From NCBI GenBank assembly GCA_022601135.1, contig JAHZJB010000036.1, forward strand, positions 1 through 48,615: a DNA stretch of 48,615 bases. The letters run 5' to 3'. Numbering within the stretch: the first letter of the stretch is position 1; each line of letters starts with the position of its first letter. The stretch is from Actinomycetes bacterium (lineage in GTDB: Bacteria; Actinomycetota; Actinomycetes; Mycobacteriales; Mycobacteriaceae). Both the position numbers and the translations under genes were made by a program. The notes under the pieces are model-generated. The model was not told where the DNA came from and did no database searches. It saw nothing but the letters and a program-made list of their open reading frames with translations. Of the stretch, positions 36,615 to 45,902 are shown piece by piece.

Positions 36615-37939
36615 GGCAGGCTCAGGTCTCGGACCAGGCCGTAGACTCCGGTCGCCCAGGCGGCCAGCGGAACCACCGCGGTCAGGGCCAGGTACTCGAG
36701 TATCTGCAACCCCTGACGGACAACTGGGTTCGGCGGCTCCGGCCGTATTCCCCAGCGCAGTACGGCCATCGCGACCGCAACCACGACTGCGCAGAGCCAG
36801 GATGCGTGCCCCGGCGCAGCATTGGCCGCCACGAGGAAGGCCGCTGCCGACGCGCAGAGTCCCGCGGCGCCCAACGTGACCCGGCGATACAGACCGAGGT
36901 GGCTGCGTTGACGAAGCAGCAGCAACAACCCCACGTCGGCGGCGAACAGCGCCGTGGCCGCCGGCGGGGCGCCACCGGGTGCCGCGGCAACCGCCGATGC
37001 TCCGAGCGTCGCCGAGCATGACCAGCCCGCGACCAAGCCAGTCAGCATTCGGTGGCCGATGACAGCACGCCGGTCTCCGATCTCGGGCCGGGACGGACCC
37101 AGGGCCGCTGCCGCGACCGTCAGCTTGGGTGCGGCGGACAGCGCGGTCAGCGACAGCACGGCCAGGACGGCACCCACCGCTCCGAAGGGCAGGTCTGCGG
37201 TAACGCCGATGAGGCCCGCTGCGGCGAATGCGCCCGTGCCCGCCGCGAATGCGTTGAGCATTGCCGTGTGTGCGCCTGCCATGTGCAGCAATAGGATCGA
37301 GACCGCGAAACCGGATGAAGCGGCCAGGAGTAAGGCCGGTGCCCAAGCGGTATTCGGGCCCGCGAGGAAGCCGGTGACCGTCGCAAAGACGACGGCGGCC
37401 AGGCTCAGGCCCAGCGATGCCCGCTGATCCGTTCGCCCAGTCACGATGACGCTCGTGGCGGCAGCCGCCGACAGTGCCGCCGCGGTCCACAGATGCGTCG
37501 CGGTCCCTACGGTACGGCCGGTCCAAGCCAGCGTCGCCGCACTGACCAGCGTGACGGTAACGGCCGCAATGGTCACGGCACCGTGCGGTAACCCTGCTGG
37601 AGTGTGGGATGCGGCCTCGGCCACCACGCGGCTCGAGTCACCGGATCGCCGTCGCGGTGAGGGCAGTGGCGCGGGCGCGAGCGCAAGCAGCTCGCCATCA
37701 TGAACAGTGTTCTCCCGCAGCGTCATCGCCGTATCGAGTGGTTCACCGCCGATGCGTGTCAGATTCCAACTCCGGGGATCGGTCGTGGGGATCGATCCCT
37801 TCAGGACAACGTCGGCGACCGGCGGGATCAGCACGGCCACCGGGCAATCGGCCGGCAGAGTCAGGTCGACCGTGGACGAGGCTTCCGTACCGCCTGTTTC
37901 CACCGCGTGGATAACCAACCTGCACAACGCATCCGACAT
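36611..37939 (-). CDS. eccD4: ESX-4 integral membrane protein EccD4
   Basis: 442 residues. The N-terminal ~85 residues form the ubiquitin-like domain (CRLVIHAVETGGTEASSTVDLTLP...LRENTVHDGELLAL), followed by about eleven hydrophobic helices. EccD dimers form the large membrane basket of the secretion complex. The ATG at 37939 is used; an in-frame ATG at 37960 is possible. Divergent from eccC4. A poor ECF-like match (GGGACC-N16-CGTT) lies right at its start. Confidence 0.92.
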   Translation of the reverse strand: MSDALCRLVIHAVETGGTEASSTVDLTLPADCPVAVLIPPVADVVLKGSIPTTDPRSWNLTRIGGEPLDTAMTLRENTVHDGELLALAPAPLPSPRRRSGDSSRVVAEAASHTPAGLPHGAVTIAAVTVTLVSAATLAWTGRTVGTATHLWTAAALSAAAATSVIVTGRTDQRASLGLSLAAVVFATVTGFLAGPNTAWAPALLLAASSGFAVSILLLHMAGAHTAMLNAFAAGTGAFAAAGLIGVTADLPFGAVGAVLAVLSLTALSAAPKLTVAAAALGPSRPEIGDRRAVIGHRMLTGLVAGWSCSATLGASAVAAAPGGAPPAATALFAADVGLLLLLRQRSHLGLYRRVTLGAAGLCASAAAFLVAANAAPGHASWLCAVVVAVAMAVLRWGIRPEPPNPVVRQGLQILEYLALTAVVPLAAWATGVYGLVRDLSLP

Positions 37940-37998
37940 CAAGTCAACGTAGCCCGCCACCGACCGGTCCCCGTGCAGAATCTTTTTCGGTTGTGATC

Positions 37999-38026
37999 GG
38001 AACCTGTTCAGCGGCTGCTGCGTCTA
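37999..38026 (+). promoter_or_regulatory. ECF sigma promoter upstream of eccC4 (SigM-like)
   Basis: GGAACC (37999-38004), exactly 16 nt, and CGTCTA (38021-38026) form a textbook ECF promoter. The expected transcription start is at or within a few bases of the eccC4 ATG (38034), so the mRNA would be nearly leaderless, which agrees with the absence of a ribosome binding site. SigM in M. tuberculosis is known to control esxT/esxU; its assignment here is inference. Confidence 0.65.
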
Positions 38027-38033
38027 TTCAGCA

Positions 38034-41000
38034 ATGGAACGGCGCACCCGATCGGCTGCCCGGCCCCCGGTGATGCCGGGTGGCCAGATCGTTGTCGACC
38101 CACCTCCGGAGCTGCCGAAGCCGACACCGGCGAATCCGTTGGCTCGCCTCCTGCCCATCGCCATGATCGCGGCGATGGTGGGTATGAGCACGCTGTATCT
38201 CACCTCGGGCAGTGCTTCGGCGCGCAACCCGATGTTCTTGTTCTTTCCTGCCATGATGCTGGTGTCGGTCATCGGTACCCTCGCCTACGGTGCCCGAGGC
38301 AACGGCCGGGCCGCCGAGATCAACGACCAGCGCTCCGAGTACCTGCGCCACCTCGAGGCTATCGATGACGCGCTCGCCAACTGCGCCGACGAACAGCATG
38401 TGGCAGCGCATTGGATGCATCCCGATCCGACGGCCCTGTGGAGCCTGGCCGGAAGCGAGCGGATGTGGGAACGGAGCACCGCGCATCCGCATTTCGGCGC
38501 GGTGCGGGTCGGAGTAGGACAACAGCCGTCGGCCACCGCGGTCGTGGCACCCGAGCTCCCCGCCGACGACGGCCAAGACCCCGTCACCACCGAGGCCGCG
38601 CGCAGGCTGCTGGAACGCCGGACGCTCGTCGGTGGCCTGCCGGTCGTCGTGTCCGTCCGGGAGGTCGCGGCGATTACCGTCACCGGCAACCCCGAGCCGG
38701 CCCGTGCGGCGGCCCGCGCGCTGGCGTGTCAGCTCGCGATGTTGCACCACCCCGCATCGATCGGTATCGATGCGCGCACCGGGGACGCCGCCCGGGACGC
38801 CTGGGACTGGTTGAAATGGCTTCCGCACCAGAATAATTACCACCGCGCTGCCCATCGCGTGCTGATCCTTGACGGACCTGACCGGCTGCCGCCTGCCGAC
38901 GGGATAACCACGATCGAGATCCGCGCCGAGGACACCGAGACCCCGGTGACCCTGCACGATGGATCGGCCACTATGGCCGTTGACTGCGATGAGCTAACGG
39001 TTGCAGAAGCGTTGAGCTGCGCGCGGGCCATGGCACGACACCGGCCCGCGAACGGAACGCCCCGGCAGCGGGCTCCAGCGGCGGACTGGCTGTCGCTGAT
39101 GGAGATCGCGGACCCCGGTCTGATGGATGCGGACCTGCTGTGGGCCGCCGGGAGTCGTCGCAAACCGTTGCGGGTGCCGATCGGCGTTGCCGAGGATGGC
39201 GCCGTCGTCGATCTGGACATCCGAGAGGCGGCCGCCGGGGGAATGGGGCCACACGGGTTGTGCGTCGGCGCGACAGGGTCCGGCAAGTCGGAGTTCCTGC
39301 GCACGCTCACCCTCGGCATGATCGCCCTACATTCCCCGGAGGCACTCAACCTCGTGTTGGTCGACTTCAAGGGCGGCGCGACGTTTCTCGGTCTGGAGCA
39401 GGCCCGCCACGTGTCGGCAGTCATCACCAATCTGTCCGACGAAGCGCACCTGGTAGCGCGGATGCGCGAAGCACTCTCCGGGGAGGTGCACCGTCGACAG
39501 GAAATGCTCCGGGCTGCCGGGAATTTCGTCAGTATCACCGAGTATCAGCGGGCCCGCGCCAGTGACGGGACCCGGACGCCGCTGCCGGCGTTGTTCATCG
39601 TCGTCGACGAGTTCTCGGAATTGTTGAGCCAGCATCCCGACTTCGCCGAGCTGTTCGTGGCAATCGGGCGGTTGGGCCGCTCACTGGGCATGCATCTGCT
39701 GCTGGCCAGTCAACGTCTCGACGAAGGCAGGCTGCGTGGGCTGGAAACCCATTTGTCCTACCGGGTCTGTCTGAAGACCTTCTCCGCCAGTGAGTCACGC
39801 GCTGTGCTGGGGGTAGCCGACGCCTACCACCTGCCCACTCAGCCGGGAGTCGCGTACCTGAAGACCGCGGCGGGCGCGGTGACCCGATTCCAGACCGCAT
39901 TCGTTTCGGGCGGGTTCACCCCACCCCCGCACCCGCCAGAGCCTGGGCGGCGCCCTGAGGTTCAGCTCTTCTCCCGCCAGACCACAGCCCGCCCCGACAA
40001 CCCGGTCCCGCCCCGGGGGGCCGGGATGCCCGAGCGATCGTTGTTGGACACCGTCGTGGGCAGGCTGGCCGGCCGCGGGCCCGCGGCGCACCGGGTGTGG
40101 TTGCCGCCGCTGGGCCGGCCTCCGCGCCTGGCGGAACTGCTGGTGGCCGAGGCGGCGGCTCATCTGCGAGTTCCGATCGGCGTGATCGACTGCCCGTTCG
40201 AACAGCGTCATGAGCGTCACATCATCGAATTATCCGGCGCTGGAGGCAATATTGCTGTCGTCGGCGCGACCCGGTCGGGCAAATCGACGGCGCTGCAGAC
40301 CGTGATATGTGCTCTTGCCGCCACCCATGACGCGGACACCGTTCAGTTCTACTGTCTGGACTTCGGCGGAGGGGCCCTGACGGCACTCGCCGATCTACCG
40401 CACGTCGGGGTGGTTGCCGGGCGGCGCGACACCGACCTGTGCCGGCGCACGGTCGCCCAACTCGAGTCGCTACTGCGACAACGCGAGGAGCGCCGGCATC
40501 GGGACATCGCTGGCACCGCAGATGCGTCGGTACCGGACCGGTACGGCGACGTATTCCTGGTGATCGACGGATGGGCGATGATTCGCCAGGAGTTCGACGG
40601 CCTGGAGGAGCCGATCACCGCCCTTGCGGCCCAGGGATTGTCATTCGGCATTCACGTGATGATCGGCGCCGCCCGCTGGGCGGATCTGAGACCGGCGTTG
40701 AAAGACCAGGTCGGCACCCGGATCGAACTTCGTCTCGGCGATCCGGCCGATTCGGAGATGGACCGCAGGCGGGCCCGCGGCCTGGCAGACCGCCCGCCCG
40801 GGCGGGGCATTACCCGGGAGGGTCGCGAGTTGGCGATCGCGCTGCCCGACCCTGTGCTGGCGCGGCGCCGGGACGGCTGCGCGGCGCCGCCCGTGGAGTT
40901 GCTCCCGGACCGAATAGATCACCGGGCGCTGCTGGGCATGACCGCGCCGCCGCGTCCGGATGAGGTTGTGTTGGGGCTCGGTGAACGCGACTTGACGCCG

Positions 41001-41651
41001 CTGGCAGTCGATGTCGCCGAGCATCCCCATCTGTTGGTGCTGGGCGAGGGTGAATGCGGAAAAACGGCGCTGCTGCGCCTGCTCTGCACCGAACTCGTTC
41101 GGAGCCGCAGCCCGCTGGAGGCGCAGCTGGAGATCGTCGACTACCGCCGCACGATGCTGGGCGTCGTGGAATCCGATCACCTGGCTGGCTACTCGATGTC
41201 GGGCGCGGCGCTGACCGGGCGCATGGCGCCGCTGACCGAGCGGCTGAACGCCAGAATGCCCGACGAGCACGTCACCCAGCAGCAGCTGCGGGACCGCTCC
41301 TGGTGGGATGGTCCGGACATCTACGTCGTTGTCGACGACTACGACCTGGTCGCGGGTACCAGCGGGAATCCCTTGACGCCAATTGCCGACTTCCTGCCAC
41401 ACGCCAAGGATCTGGGGCTACATGTGGTCGTTGCGCGCCGCTCCGGTGGGGCGGCGCGGGCGATGTTCGACCCCCTACTGGCTCGACTGCGGGACATGGG
41501 CTGCGCCGGCCTGATGATGAGCGCCGCCCCCGACGAGGGTGTGCTGCTCGGCGCCACTCGGCCGACCCGGCTGCCCCCGGGGCGCGGGACGCTCGTGGTT
41601 CGGGGCAAGCCCGAGGAACTGCTGCAGGTCGGCTGGGTCGATCCGCCATGA
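38034..41651 (+). CDS. eccC4: ESX-4 FtsK/SpoIIIE-type ATPase EccC4
   Basis: 1205 residues: two N-terminal membrane helices (about 35-80), then three ATPase modules with P-loops GATGSGKS (Lys418), GATRSGKS (Lys750) and GEGECGKT (Lys1010). A Walker B-like LFIVVDEFSELL follows the first. EccC recognises substrates and powers export through the EccB/C/D/E membrane complex; ESX-4 lacks EccE. All three modules are fused in one chain, as in Rv3447c. Its stop overlaps the next ATG (ATGA). The start at 38034 fits the leaderless promoter. Confidence 0.95.
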   Translation: MERRTRSAARPPVMPGGQIVVDPPPELPKPTPANPLARLLPIAMIAAMVGMSTLYLTSGSASARNPMFLFFPAMMLVSVIGTLAYGARGNGRAAEINDQRSEYLRHLEAIDDALANCADEQHVAAHWMHPDPTALWSLAGSERMWERSTAHPHFGAVRVGVGQQPSATAVVAPELPADDGQDPVTTEAARRLLERRTLVGGLPVVVSVREVAAITVTGNPEPARAAARALACQLAMLHHPASIGIDARTGDAARDAWDWLKWLPHQNNYHRAAHRVLILDGPDRLPPADGITTIEIRAEDTETPVTLHDGSATMAVDCDELTVAEALSCARAMARHRPANGTPRQRAPAADWLSLMEIADPGLMDADLLWAAGSRRKPLRVPIGVAEDGAVVDLDIREAAAGGMGPHGLCVGATGSGKSEFLRTLTLGMIALHSPEALNLVLVDFKGGATFLGLEQARHVSAVITNLSDEAHLVARMREALSGEVHRRQEMLRAAGNFVSITEYQRARASDGTRTPLPALFIVVDEFSELLSQHPDFAELFVAIGRLGRSLGMHLLLASQRLDEGRLRGLETHLSYRVCLKTFSASESRAVLGVADAYHLPTQPGVAYLKTAAGAVTRFQTAFVSGGFTPPPHPPEPGRRPEVQLFSRQTTARPDNPVPPRGAGMPERSLLDTVVGRLAGRGPAAHRVWLPPLGRPPRLAELLVAEAAAHLRVPIGVIDCPFEQRHERHIIELSGAGGNIAVVGATRSGKSTALQTVICALAATHDADTVQFYCLDFGGGALTALADLPHVGVVAGRRDTDLCRRTVAQLESLLRQREERRHRDIAGTADASVPDRYGDVFLVIDGWAMIRQEFDGLEEPITALAAQGLSFGIHVMIGAARWADLRPALKDQVGTRIELRLGDPADSEMDRRRARGLADRPPGRGITREGRELAIALPDPVLARRRDGCAAPPVELLPDRIDHRALLGMTAPPRPDEVVLGLGERDLTPLAVDVAEHPHLLVLGEGECGKTALLRLLCTELVRSRSPLEAQLEIVDYRRTMLGVVESDHLAGYSMSGAALTGRMAPLTERLNARMPDEHVTQQQLRDRSWWDGPDIYVVVDDYDLVAGTSGNPLTPIADFLPHAKDLGLHVVVARRSGGAARAMFDPLLARLRDMGCAGLMMSAAPDEGVLLGATRPTRLPPGRGTLVVRGKPEELLQVGWVDPP

Positions 41652-42781
41652 ACGCCGCCGTCATCGAGGTCGGGCCCCAGACGGTCCTCGGCCCCGATCC
41701 CGCCCCGCGGGAATGGATCTCGGTGGCGATCGAGTGCGTCGACGACGACGTCGCGTTGCTCGGCGGCGGGCTGGTCGAGGTGGGTCGACTCTGGCGTGAC
41801 CTGCTGAAGACAGTCGCCGGCGAGCATCCGGTGACACCGGTACTGGTCGTCCCGACCTGGTGGTCGTCGGCGCGGGTCGCGCTGGTCACCGGGGCCGCCC
41901 GCGGTATCGCCGCCGACGTCGTGGTGTTGCGGCGGGCATCGGTCTTGGGCGCCGAAGGCGCAACCACGGTGGTCGAACTCGCCGAGGAGTTCGTCGTGAT
42001 CGCCGCACCCGCCGCCGAAGTCGAGGTGCTGCCCCGCGCCGAGTGCGAGGTCGCCCGCTATCTCGCTGGGGAACGGGAGGTCTTGATCGACGTTCCTGCC
42101 GAGGTGGCACCGCCTGCGCCGGTGATCGCCGCGCGGCTCCGTGCGGACGGGATCCCAGTGACCTACAGCGACCGGCAACGCATGATGCGGTCGGTAAGCG
42201 CGCAGTTGGTGCGTCGCGGGGCCCCCGAACACCGCCGGGGCCGACGGTGCCGCCTGCTCGCCGTGCTGGCGGGCGCCCTCGCGTCGTTGGCGGCGGTCGC
42301 CGGCGGCTGGCTGGCCGAGACGTCGTCGGGGCAACCGCCTGCCGACGCTCCGAGCGTGCTGCTCGTGGAAGGCCACGTGGCGGTCCGGGTGCCCGCCCAG
42401 TGGGCAGTCGAGCGGGTCACCTCCGGACCCGGATCAGCGCGCGTTCGGGTGTCGGCGGGTGCAGGCGAGTCGACCGCGCTGCACGTCACGCAGTCCGCCG
42501 GCACAGCATCGTTCACGATCGCCGAGGTCGCCGCAACGCTTCGGCGCGCGCTCGAATCGCAACGCCCCGGGGTTTTCGCGGATTTGAATCCCGCCGGCAA
42601 CGTTGGCGGCAGACCGGCGGTGACGTACCGCGAGATCCGGGAAGACAGTGAGACCAGCTGGGCGGTGGTGATCGAGGGCGCGGTCCGTATCGCCATCGGC
42701 TGCCAGAGCCCGCGCGGACGCCCGGAAGCCATCCGGGACGCCTGTGTACAAGCGGTGAGATCCGCCTCTGTCGTCCGCTGA
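41648..42781 (+). CDS. Type VII secretion-associated protein (TIGR03931-type, Rv3446c-like)
   Basis: 377 residues: a cytosolic half (1-200) with VLVVPTWWSSARVALV, one membrane helix (about 202-222, LLAVLAGALASLAAVAGGWLA) after a basic stretch, and an extracytoplasmic C-terminal half with VAVRVPAQWAVERVTSGPGSARV and an AVRIAIGCQ segment. Same plan and locus as Rv3446c, a family found only beside ESX loci. Start overlaps the eccC4 stop by four bases. Role in secretion unknown. Confidence 0.85.
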   Translation: MNAAVIEVGPQTVLGPDPAPREWISVAIECVDDDVALLGGGLVEVGRLWRDLLKTVAGEHPVTPVLVVPTWWSSARVALVTGAARGIAADVVVLRRASVLGAEGATTVVELAEEFVVIAAPAAEVEVLPRAECEVARYLAGEREVLIDVPAEVAPPAPVIAARLRADGIPVTYSDRQRMMRSVSAQLVRRGAPEHRRGRRCRLLAVLAGALASLAAVAGGWLAETSSGQPPADAPSVLLVEGHVAVRVPAQWAVERVTSGPGSARVRVSAGAGESTALHVTQSAGTASFTIAEVAATLRRALESQRPGVFADLNPAGNVGGRPAVTYREIREDSETSWAVVIEGAVRIAIGCQSPRGRPEAIRDACVQAVRSASVVR

Positions 42782-42789
42782 AATCTCAT

Positions 42790-42817
42790 GGAACCGAACG
42801 GTTTCCCGCCGCGTCCA
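42790..42817 (+). promoter_or_regulatory. ECF sigma promoter upstream of esxU (SigM-like)
   Basis: GGAACC (42790-42795), 16-nt spacer and CGTCCA (42812-42817), the same geometry as the eccC4 promoter. Predicted start near 42824, about 33 nt ahead of the esxU ATG, which has its own ribosome binding site. In M. tuberculosis the esxU-esxT pair is a reported SigM target. Confidence 0.62.
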
Positions 42818-42856
42818 AGACTATGTATCGCTTCTCCACGACACGAAAGGATCGCG

Positions 42857-43201
42857 ATGACCAATGCGATGACCAAGTTGTCAGGGCCCGCGGGCTCCAC
42901 GCTCACCACCGACTTCGACCTCATGGTCGCGGTCGCCGGCAAGACCGACGCCCGCAACGAGGAGATCCGGGCGATGCTGCAGTCATTCATCGGCAGGATG
43001 AGCGCTGTTCCGCCGTCGGTTTGGGGCGGGGTGGCCGCTGCGCGTTTCCGTGACGTCGTCGAGCGCTGGAATGCCGAATCGCTGAAATTGAATGCCGCAC
43101 TGGAGCGCATCGCGGACACGATTCGGGCCAACGAGCGGATCCTGCGTGAGGCTGCCGACGGTCATGCGCAGCGCATCGCCTCCGCGGCCACCGATCTCTG
43201 A
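42857..43201 (+). CDS. esxU: ESAT-6-like protein EsxU
   Basis: 114 residues of helix-turn-helix hairpin type with the WXG motif as W56-G57-G58 in [13 protein letters not shown]. Strong similarity to Rv3445c through [22 protein letters not shown] and VVERWNAES. It is expected to form a heterodimer with EsxT and be secreted by ESX-4. The ATG at 42857 follows GAAAGGA by 5 nt; a later Met at 42869 would give a length nearer the M. tuberculosis protein. Confidence 0.92.
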   Translation: MTNAMTKLSGPAGSTLTTDFDLMVAVAGKTDARNEEIRAMLQSFIGRMSAVPPSVWGGVAAARFRDVVERWNAESLKLNAALERIADTIRANERILREAADGHAQRIASAATDL

Positions 43202-43213
43202 GGAGCAGGCTTC

Positions 43214-43510
43214 ATGGACCCCACCTTGTCCTATGACTTCGGCGAGATCGAGTACACGGTCGGTCAGGAGATCCACTCCACGTCAGCACGGCTCAACGCG
43301 GCGCTCGAAGACCTCCGCACCCAGATCGCCCCGCTTCAGGCGACCTGGACCCGGGAGGCGGCCGGTGCCTACCGCGTCGAGCAGGCTCGCTGGGAGCAGG
43401 CGGCCGGGGCGCTCAACGACATCCTGATAACCCTGGGCACTGCGGTACGCGACGGGGCCGAGGACGTCGCCGCCACCGACCGCGCTGCCGCGAACACCTG
43501 GGGCCGCTGA
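43214..43510 (+). CDS. esxT: ESAT-6-like protein EsxT
   Basis: 98 residues, two predicted helices. The turn motif reads W45-T-R instead of WXG (QATWTREAAGAY), as in M. tuberculosis EsxT. It starts LSYDFGEIEYTVGQEIHSTSARLNAAL, strongly similar to Rv3444c. Partner of EsxU, 12 bases downstream of it, with AGGAG before the ATG. Confidence 0.92.
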   Translation: MDPTLSYDFGEIEYTVGQEIHSTSARLNAALEDLRTQIAPLQATWTREAAGAYRVEQARWEQAAGALNDILITLGTAVRDGAEDVAATDRAAANTWGR

Positions 43511-43515
43511 GGACC

Positions 43516-43537
43516 GGCCGCCGGACTCTGTGCGGCC
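43516..43537 (+). terminator. Hairpin after esxT, possible terminator
   Basis: GGCCGC (43516-43521) and GCGGCC (43532-43537) form a 6-bp GC stem with a 10-nt loop five bases past the esxT stop; no T-tract. It would separate the ESX-4 transcript from the aldehyde dehydrogenase gene. Confidence 0.35.
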
Positions 43538-43674
43538 CCCGGGAGGAGGGGAGCCGATCGGGGGTCGCACAGCACATCCCACGGCATGTCCCAGCCAAGG
43601 TCGCTCCATGGGGGCTGGGCCTGGCGGCGATGCGACCGTCGTGCAACGCTCACCCAAGTAGGTTGGTGACATAA

Positions 43675-43690
43675 CGACACGCGTGTGTCG
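43675..43690. promoter_or_regulatory. Palindromic operator candidate upstream of the aldehyde dehydrogenase
   Basis: CGACAC-GCGT-GTGTCG, a perfect 6-bp inverted repeat, lies about 40 nt ahead of the start codon. It has the size of a TetR- or GntR-type site; no regulator gene adjoins it. Confidence 0.35.
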
Positions 43691-43730
43691 CCCAGGCCCG
43701 TCGACGAAGAGGAAGAGCAGGAGGCTCACC

Positions 43731-45254
43731 ATGACCGTGTACGCCCGCCCCGGTACGGACGGTTCGTTGATGTCGTTCAAGCCCCGCTACGACAACTTCA
43801 TCGGTGGCCAGTGGGTGCCGCCGACCGCCGGGCGCTATTTCGAGAACCCGACACCCGTCACCGGCGAGGCGTTCTGCGAGGTTGCCCGTTCCGACGAGGC
43901 CGACGTCGAGAAGGCACTCGACGCCGCCCACGCCGCGGCGCCCGCCTGGGGTAAGACATCGGCGGCCGAGCGTGCCCTGATACTCAACGAGGTCGCCGAC
44001 CGCATCGAGGAGAATCTCGAGGCGATCGCCCTCGCCGAGGCCTGGGACAACGGCAAACCGATCCGCGAGACGCTGAACGCCGATATCCCGTTGGCCGTGG
44101 ATCACCTCCGGTATTTCGCCGGCGCGATCCGCGCGCAGGAGGGTTCGCTGTCCGAGATCGACGAGGACACGGTCGCCTACCACTTCCACGAACCACTCGG
44201 CGTCGTCGGCCAGATCATCCCGTGGAACTTCCCGATCCTGATGGCGGTCTGGAAGCTGGCCCCCGCGCTGGCCGCGGGTAACGCGATCGTGCTCAAGCCC
44301 GCCGAGCAGACCCCCGCCTCCCTCCTGTACCTGCTCGAGGTGATCGGCGACCTGTTGCCCGCAGGCGTTCTCAACGTGGTCAACGGGTTCGGTGTGGAAG
44401 CCGGCAAGCCGCTGGCCTCGAGCAACCGGATCGCCAAGATCGCGTTCACCGGGGAGACGACCACCGGCCGGCTGATCATGCAGTACGCGTCGCAGAATTT
44501 GATACCGGTCACATTGGAGTTGGGTGGCAAGAGCCCCAACATTTTCTTCAACGACGTGCTCGCAGCCAACGACAACTATCAGGACAAGGCGCTCGAGGGC
44601 TTCACGATGTTCGCCCTCAACCAGGGCGAGGTGTGCACCTGTCCGTCGCGTTCGCTGATCCAGGCGGGCATCTTCGACGAGTTCCTGGAGCTGGCCGCGA
44701 TCCGCACCAAGGCGGTTCGCCAGGGTGACCCGCTGGATACCGAGACCATGATCGGTGCGCAGGCCTCAAACGACCAGCTCGAGAAGATCCTGTCCTACAT
44801 CGAGATCGGCAAGAGCGAGGGCGCCACGGTGGTCACCGGCGGTGAGCGTGCCCAGCTGGGGGGCGATCTCAACGGCGGATATTACGTTGCGCCAACGATT
44901 TTCACGGGTAGCAACAAGATGCGGATCTTCCAGGAGGAGATATTCGGGCCGGTCGTCGCGGTGACGTCGTTCACCGACTACGCCGACGCGATCAGCATCG
45001 CCAATGACACCCTCTACGGGCTGGGGGCGGGAGTGTGGAGCCGGGACGGCAACACCGCCTATCGCGCGGGCCGCGACATCAAGGCCGGCCGGGTTTGGAC
45101 GAACTGTTATCACCACTACCCGGCACACGCCGCCTTCGGTGGTTACAAGCAGTCGGGCATCGGCCGGGAGAATCACAAGATGATGCTGGACCACTACCAG
45201 CAGACCAAGAACCTGCTGGTCAGCTACAGCGACAAGGCCCAGGGATTTTTCTGA
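43731..45254 (+). CDS. NAD(P)-dependent aldehyde dehydrogenase (AldA/ExaC-like)
   Basis: 507 residues. Catalytic Cys302 lies in [11 protein letters not shown], general-base Glu263 in [12 protein letters not shown], and the NAD-binding [12 protein letters not shown] is present. The sequence is close throughout to M. tuberculosis Rv0458, a probable acetaldehyde/general aldehyde dehydrogenase. AGGAGG lies 6 nt upstream of the ATG. The usual DUF779 neighbour of this type is not here; instead the gene sits alone between esxT and rplM, an unexpected place compared with M. tuberculosis. Confidence 0.92.
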   Translation: MTVYARPGTDGSLMSFKPRYDNFIGGQWVPPTAGRYFENPTPVTGEAFCEVARSDEADVEKALDAAHAAAPAWGKTSAAERALILNEVADRIEENLEAIALAEAWDNGKPIRETLNADIPLAVDHLRYFAGAIRAQEGSLSEIDEDTVAYHFHEPLGVVGQIIPWNFPILMAVWKLAPALAAGNAIVLKPAEQTPASLLYLLEVIGDLLPAGVLNVVNGFGVEAGKPLASSNRIAKIAFTGETTTGRLIMQYASQNLIPVTLELGGKSPNIFFNDVLAANDNYQDKALEGFTMFALNQGEVCTCPSRSLIQAGIFDEFLELAAIRTKAVRQGDPLDTETMIGAQASNDQLEKILSYIEIGKSEGATVVTGGERAQLGGDLNGGYYVAPTIFTGSNKMRIFQEEIFGPVVAVTSFTDYADAISIANDTLYGLGAGVWSRDGNTAYRAGRDIKAGRVWTNCYHHYPAHAAFGGYKQSGIGRENHKMMLDHYQQTKNLLVSYSDKAQGFF

Positions 45255-45271
45255 TCGGCCTGTTGGCCGGT
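45254..45271 (+). terminator. Hairpin at the aldehyde dehydrogenase stop
   Basis: CGGCC-TGTT-GGCCG (45256-45269), extended by wobble pairs, begins within the stop codon. A compact GC stem, possible terminator before the rplM promoter. Confidence 0.4.
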
Positions 45272-45286
45272 CCCGGGTTCGTCGTT

Positions 45287-45315
45287 TTGACCTGCGGTGA
45301 TGCCCCCGGTAGGCT
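45287..45315 (+). promoter_or_regulatory. Predicted SigA-type promoter of rplM-rpsI
   Basis: TTGACC (45287-45292), 17-nt spacer and TAGGCT (45310-45315): the best housekeeping promoter in the window. It leaves a leader of about 135 nt that holds a small hairpin (CGAGG-TGCTGA-CCTCG, 45422-45437) just before the ribosome binding site of rplM. Confidence 0.68.
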
Positions 45316-45458
45316 GCGTCGTTGGCGTGCGCTGGCCTTCCGGAGCCTCGGGTCCCTGTCGGTCGCCGAGGAAGTCTGCAGCGCGCGCCGGACCGGCACC
45401 CGGGTCACCGGGATCCAACTCCGAGGTGCTGACCTCGAAGCAGAGAGGGTAAAGCGCT

Positions 45459-45902
45459 GTGCCTACGTACACGCCGAAGGCAGGTGACACCACGCGCACG
45501 TGGTACGTCATCGACGCCACGGACGTGGTGCTCGGCCGGCTCGCCGTGGAAGCAGCCAAGCTGCTGCGCGGCAAGCACAAGCCGACATTCACGCCCAACG
45601 TCGACGGTGGTGACTTTGTCGTCGTCATCAACGCGGACAAGGTTGCCATTTCCGGCGACAAGCTCCAGAAGAAGTTCTCCTACCGCCACTCGGGTTATCC
45701 CGGCGGGCTGCGAAGCAGGGCCCTCGGTGACGAGATGTCCAAGCACGCTGACCGTGTCGTCGAACGGGCGATCCTGGGCATGCTCCCGCACACCAAGCTC
45801 GGCCGCCAGATCCGGAAAAAGCTGAGGGTCTATGCCGGTGCCGAGCATCCGCACACCGCCCAGCAGCCAATTCCGTTCGAGATCAAGCAGGTGGCCCAGT
45901 GA
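45459..45902 (+). CDS. rplM: 50S ribosomal protein L13
   Basis: 147 residues, an early large-subunit assembly protein. [39 protein letters not shown] and [11 protein letters not shown] are universal L13 signatures. GTG start after GAGAGGG; the stop overlaps the rpsI GTG. Confidence 0.96.
   Translation: MPTYTPKAGDTTRTWYVIDATDVVLGRLAVEAAKLLRGKHKPTFTPNVDGGDFVVVINADKVAISGDKLQKKFSYRHSGYPGGLRSRALGDEMSKHADRVVERAILGMLPHTKLGRQIRKKLRVYAGAEHPHTAQQPIPFEIKQVAQ

Noticed and set aside
36260..37021. Plus-strand Arg-rich frame opposite mycP4/eccD4
   Set aside because: Composition is that of an antisense shadow and it crosses the boundary of two well-supported genes.
36614..37526. N-terminal extension of the mycosin frame
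   Set aside because: The extra 304 codons lie wholly over eccD4 in another frame, lack family similarity, and the GTG at 36614 yields a normal signal peptide and size.
37937..37971. Minus-strand ECF promoter for eccD4 (GGGACC-N16-CGTT)
   Set aside because: The -35 has a mismatch and the predicted start falls within the start codon, so support is too weak for a feature.
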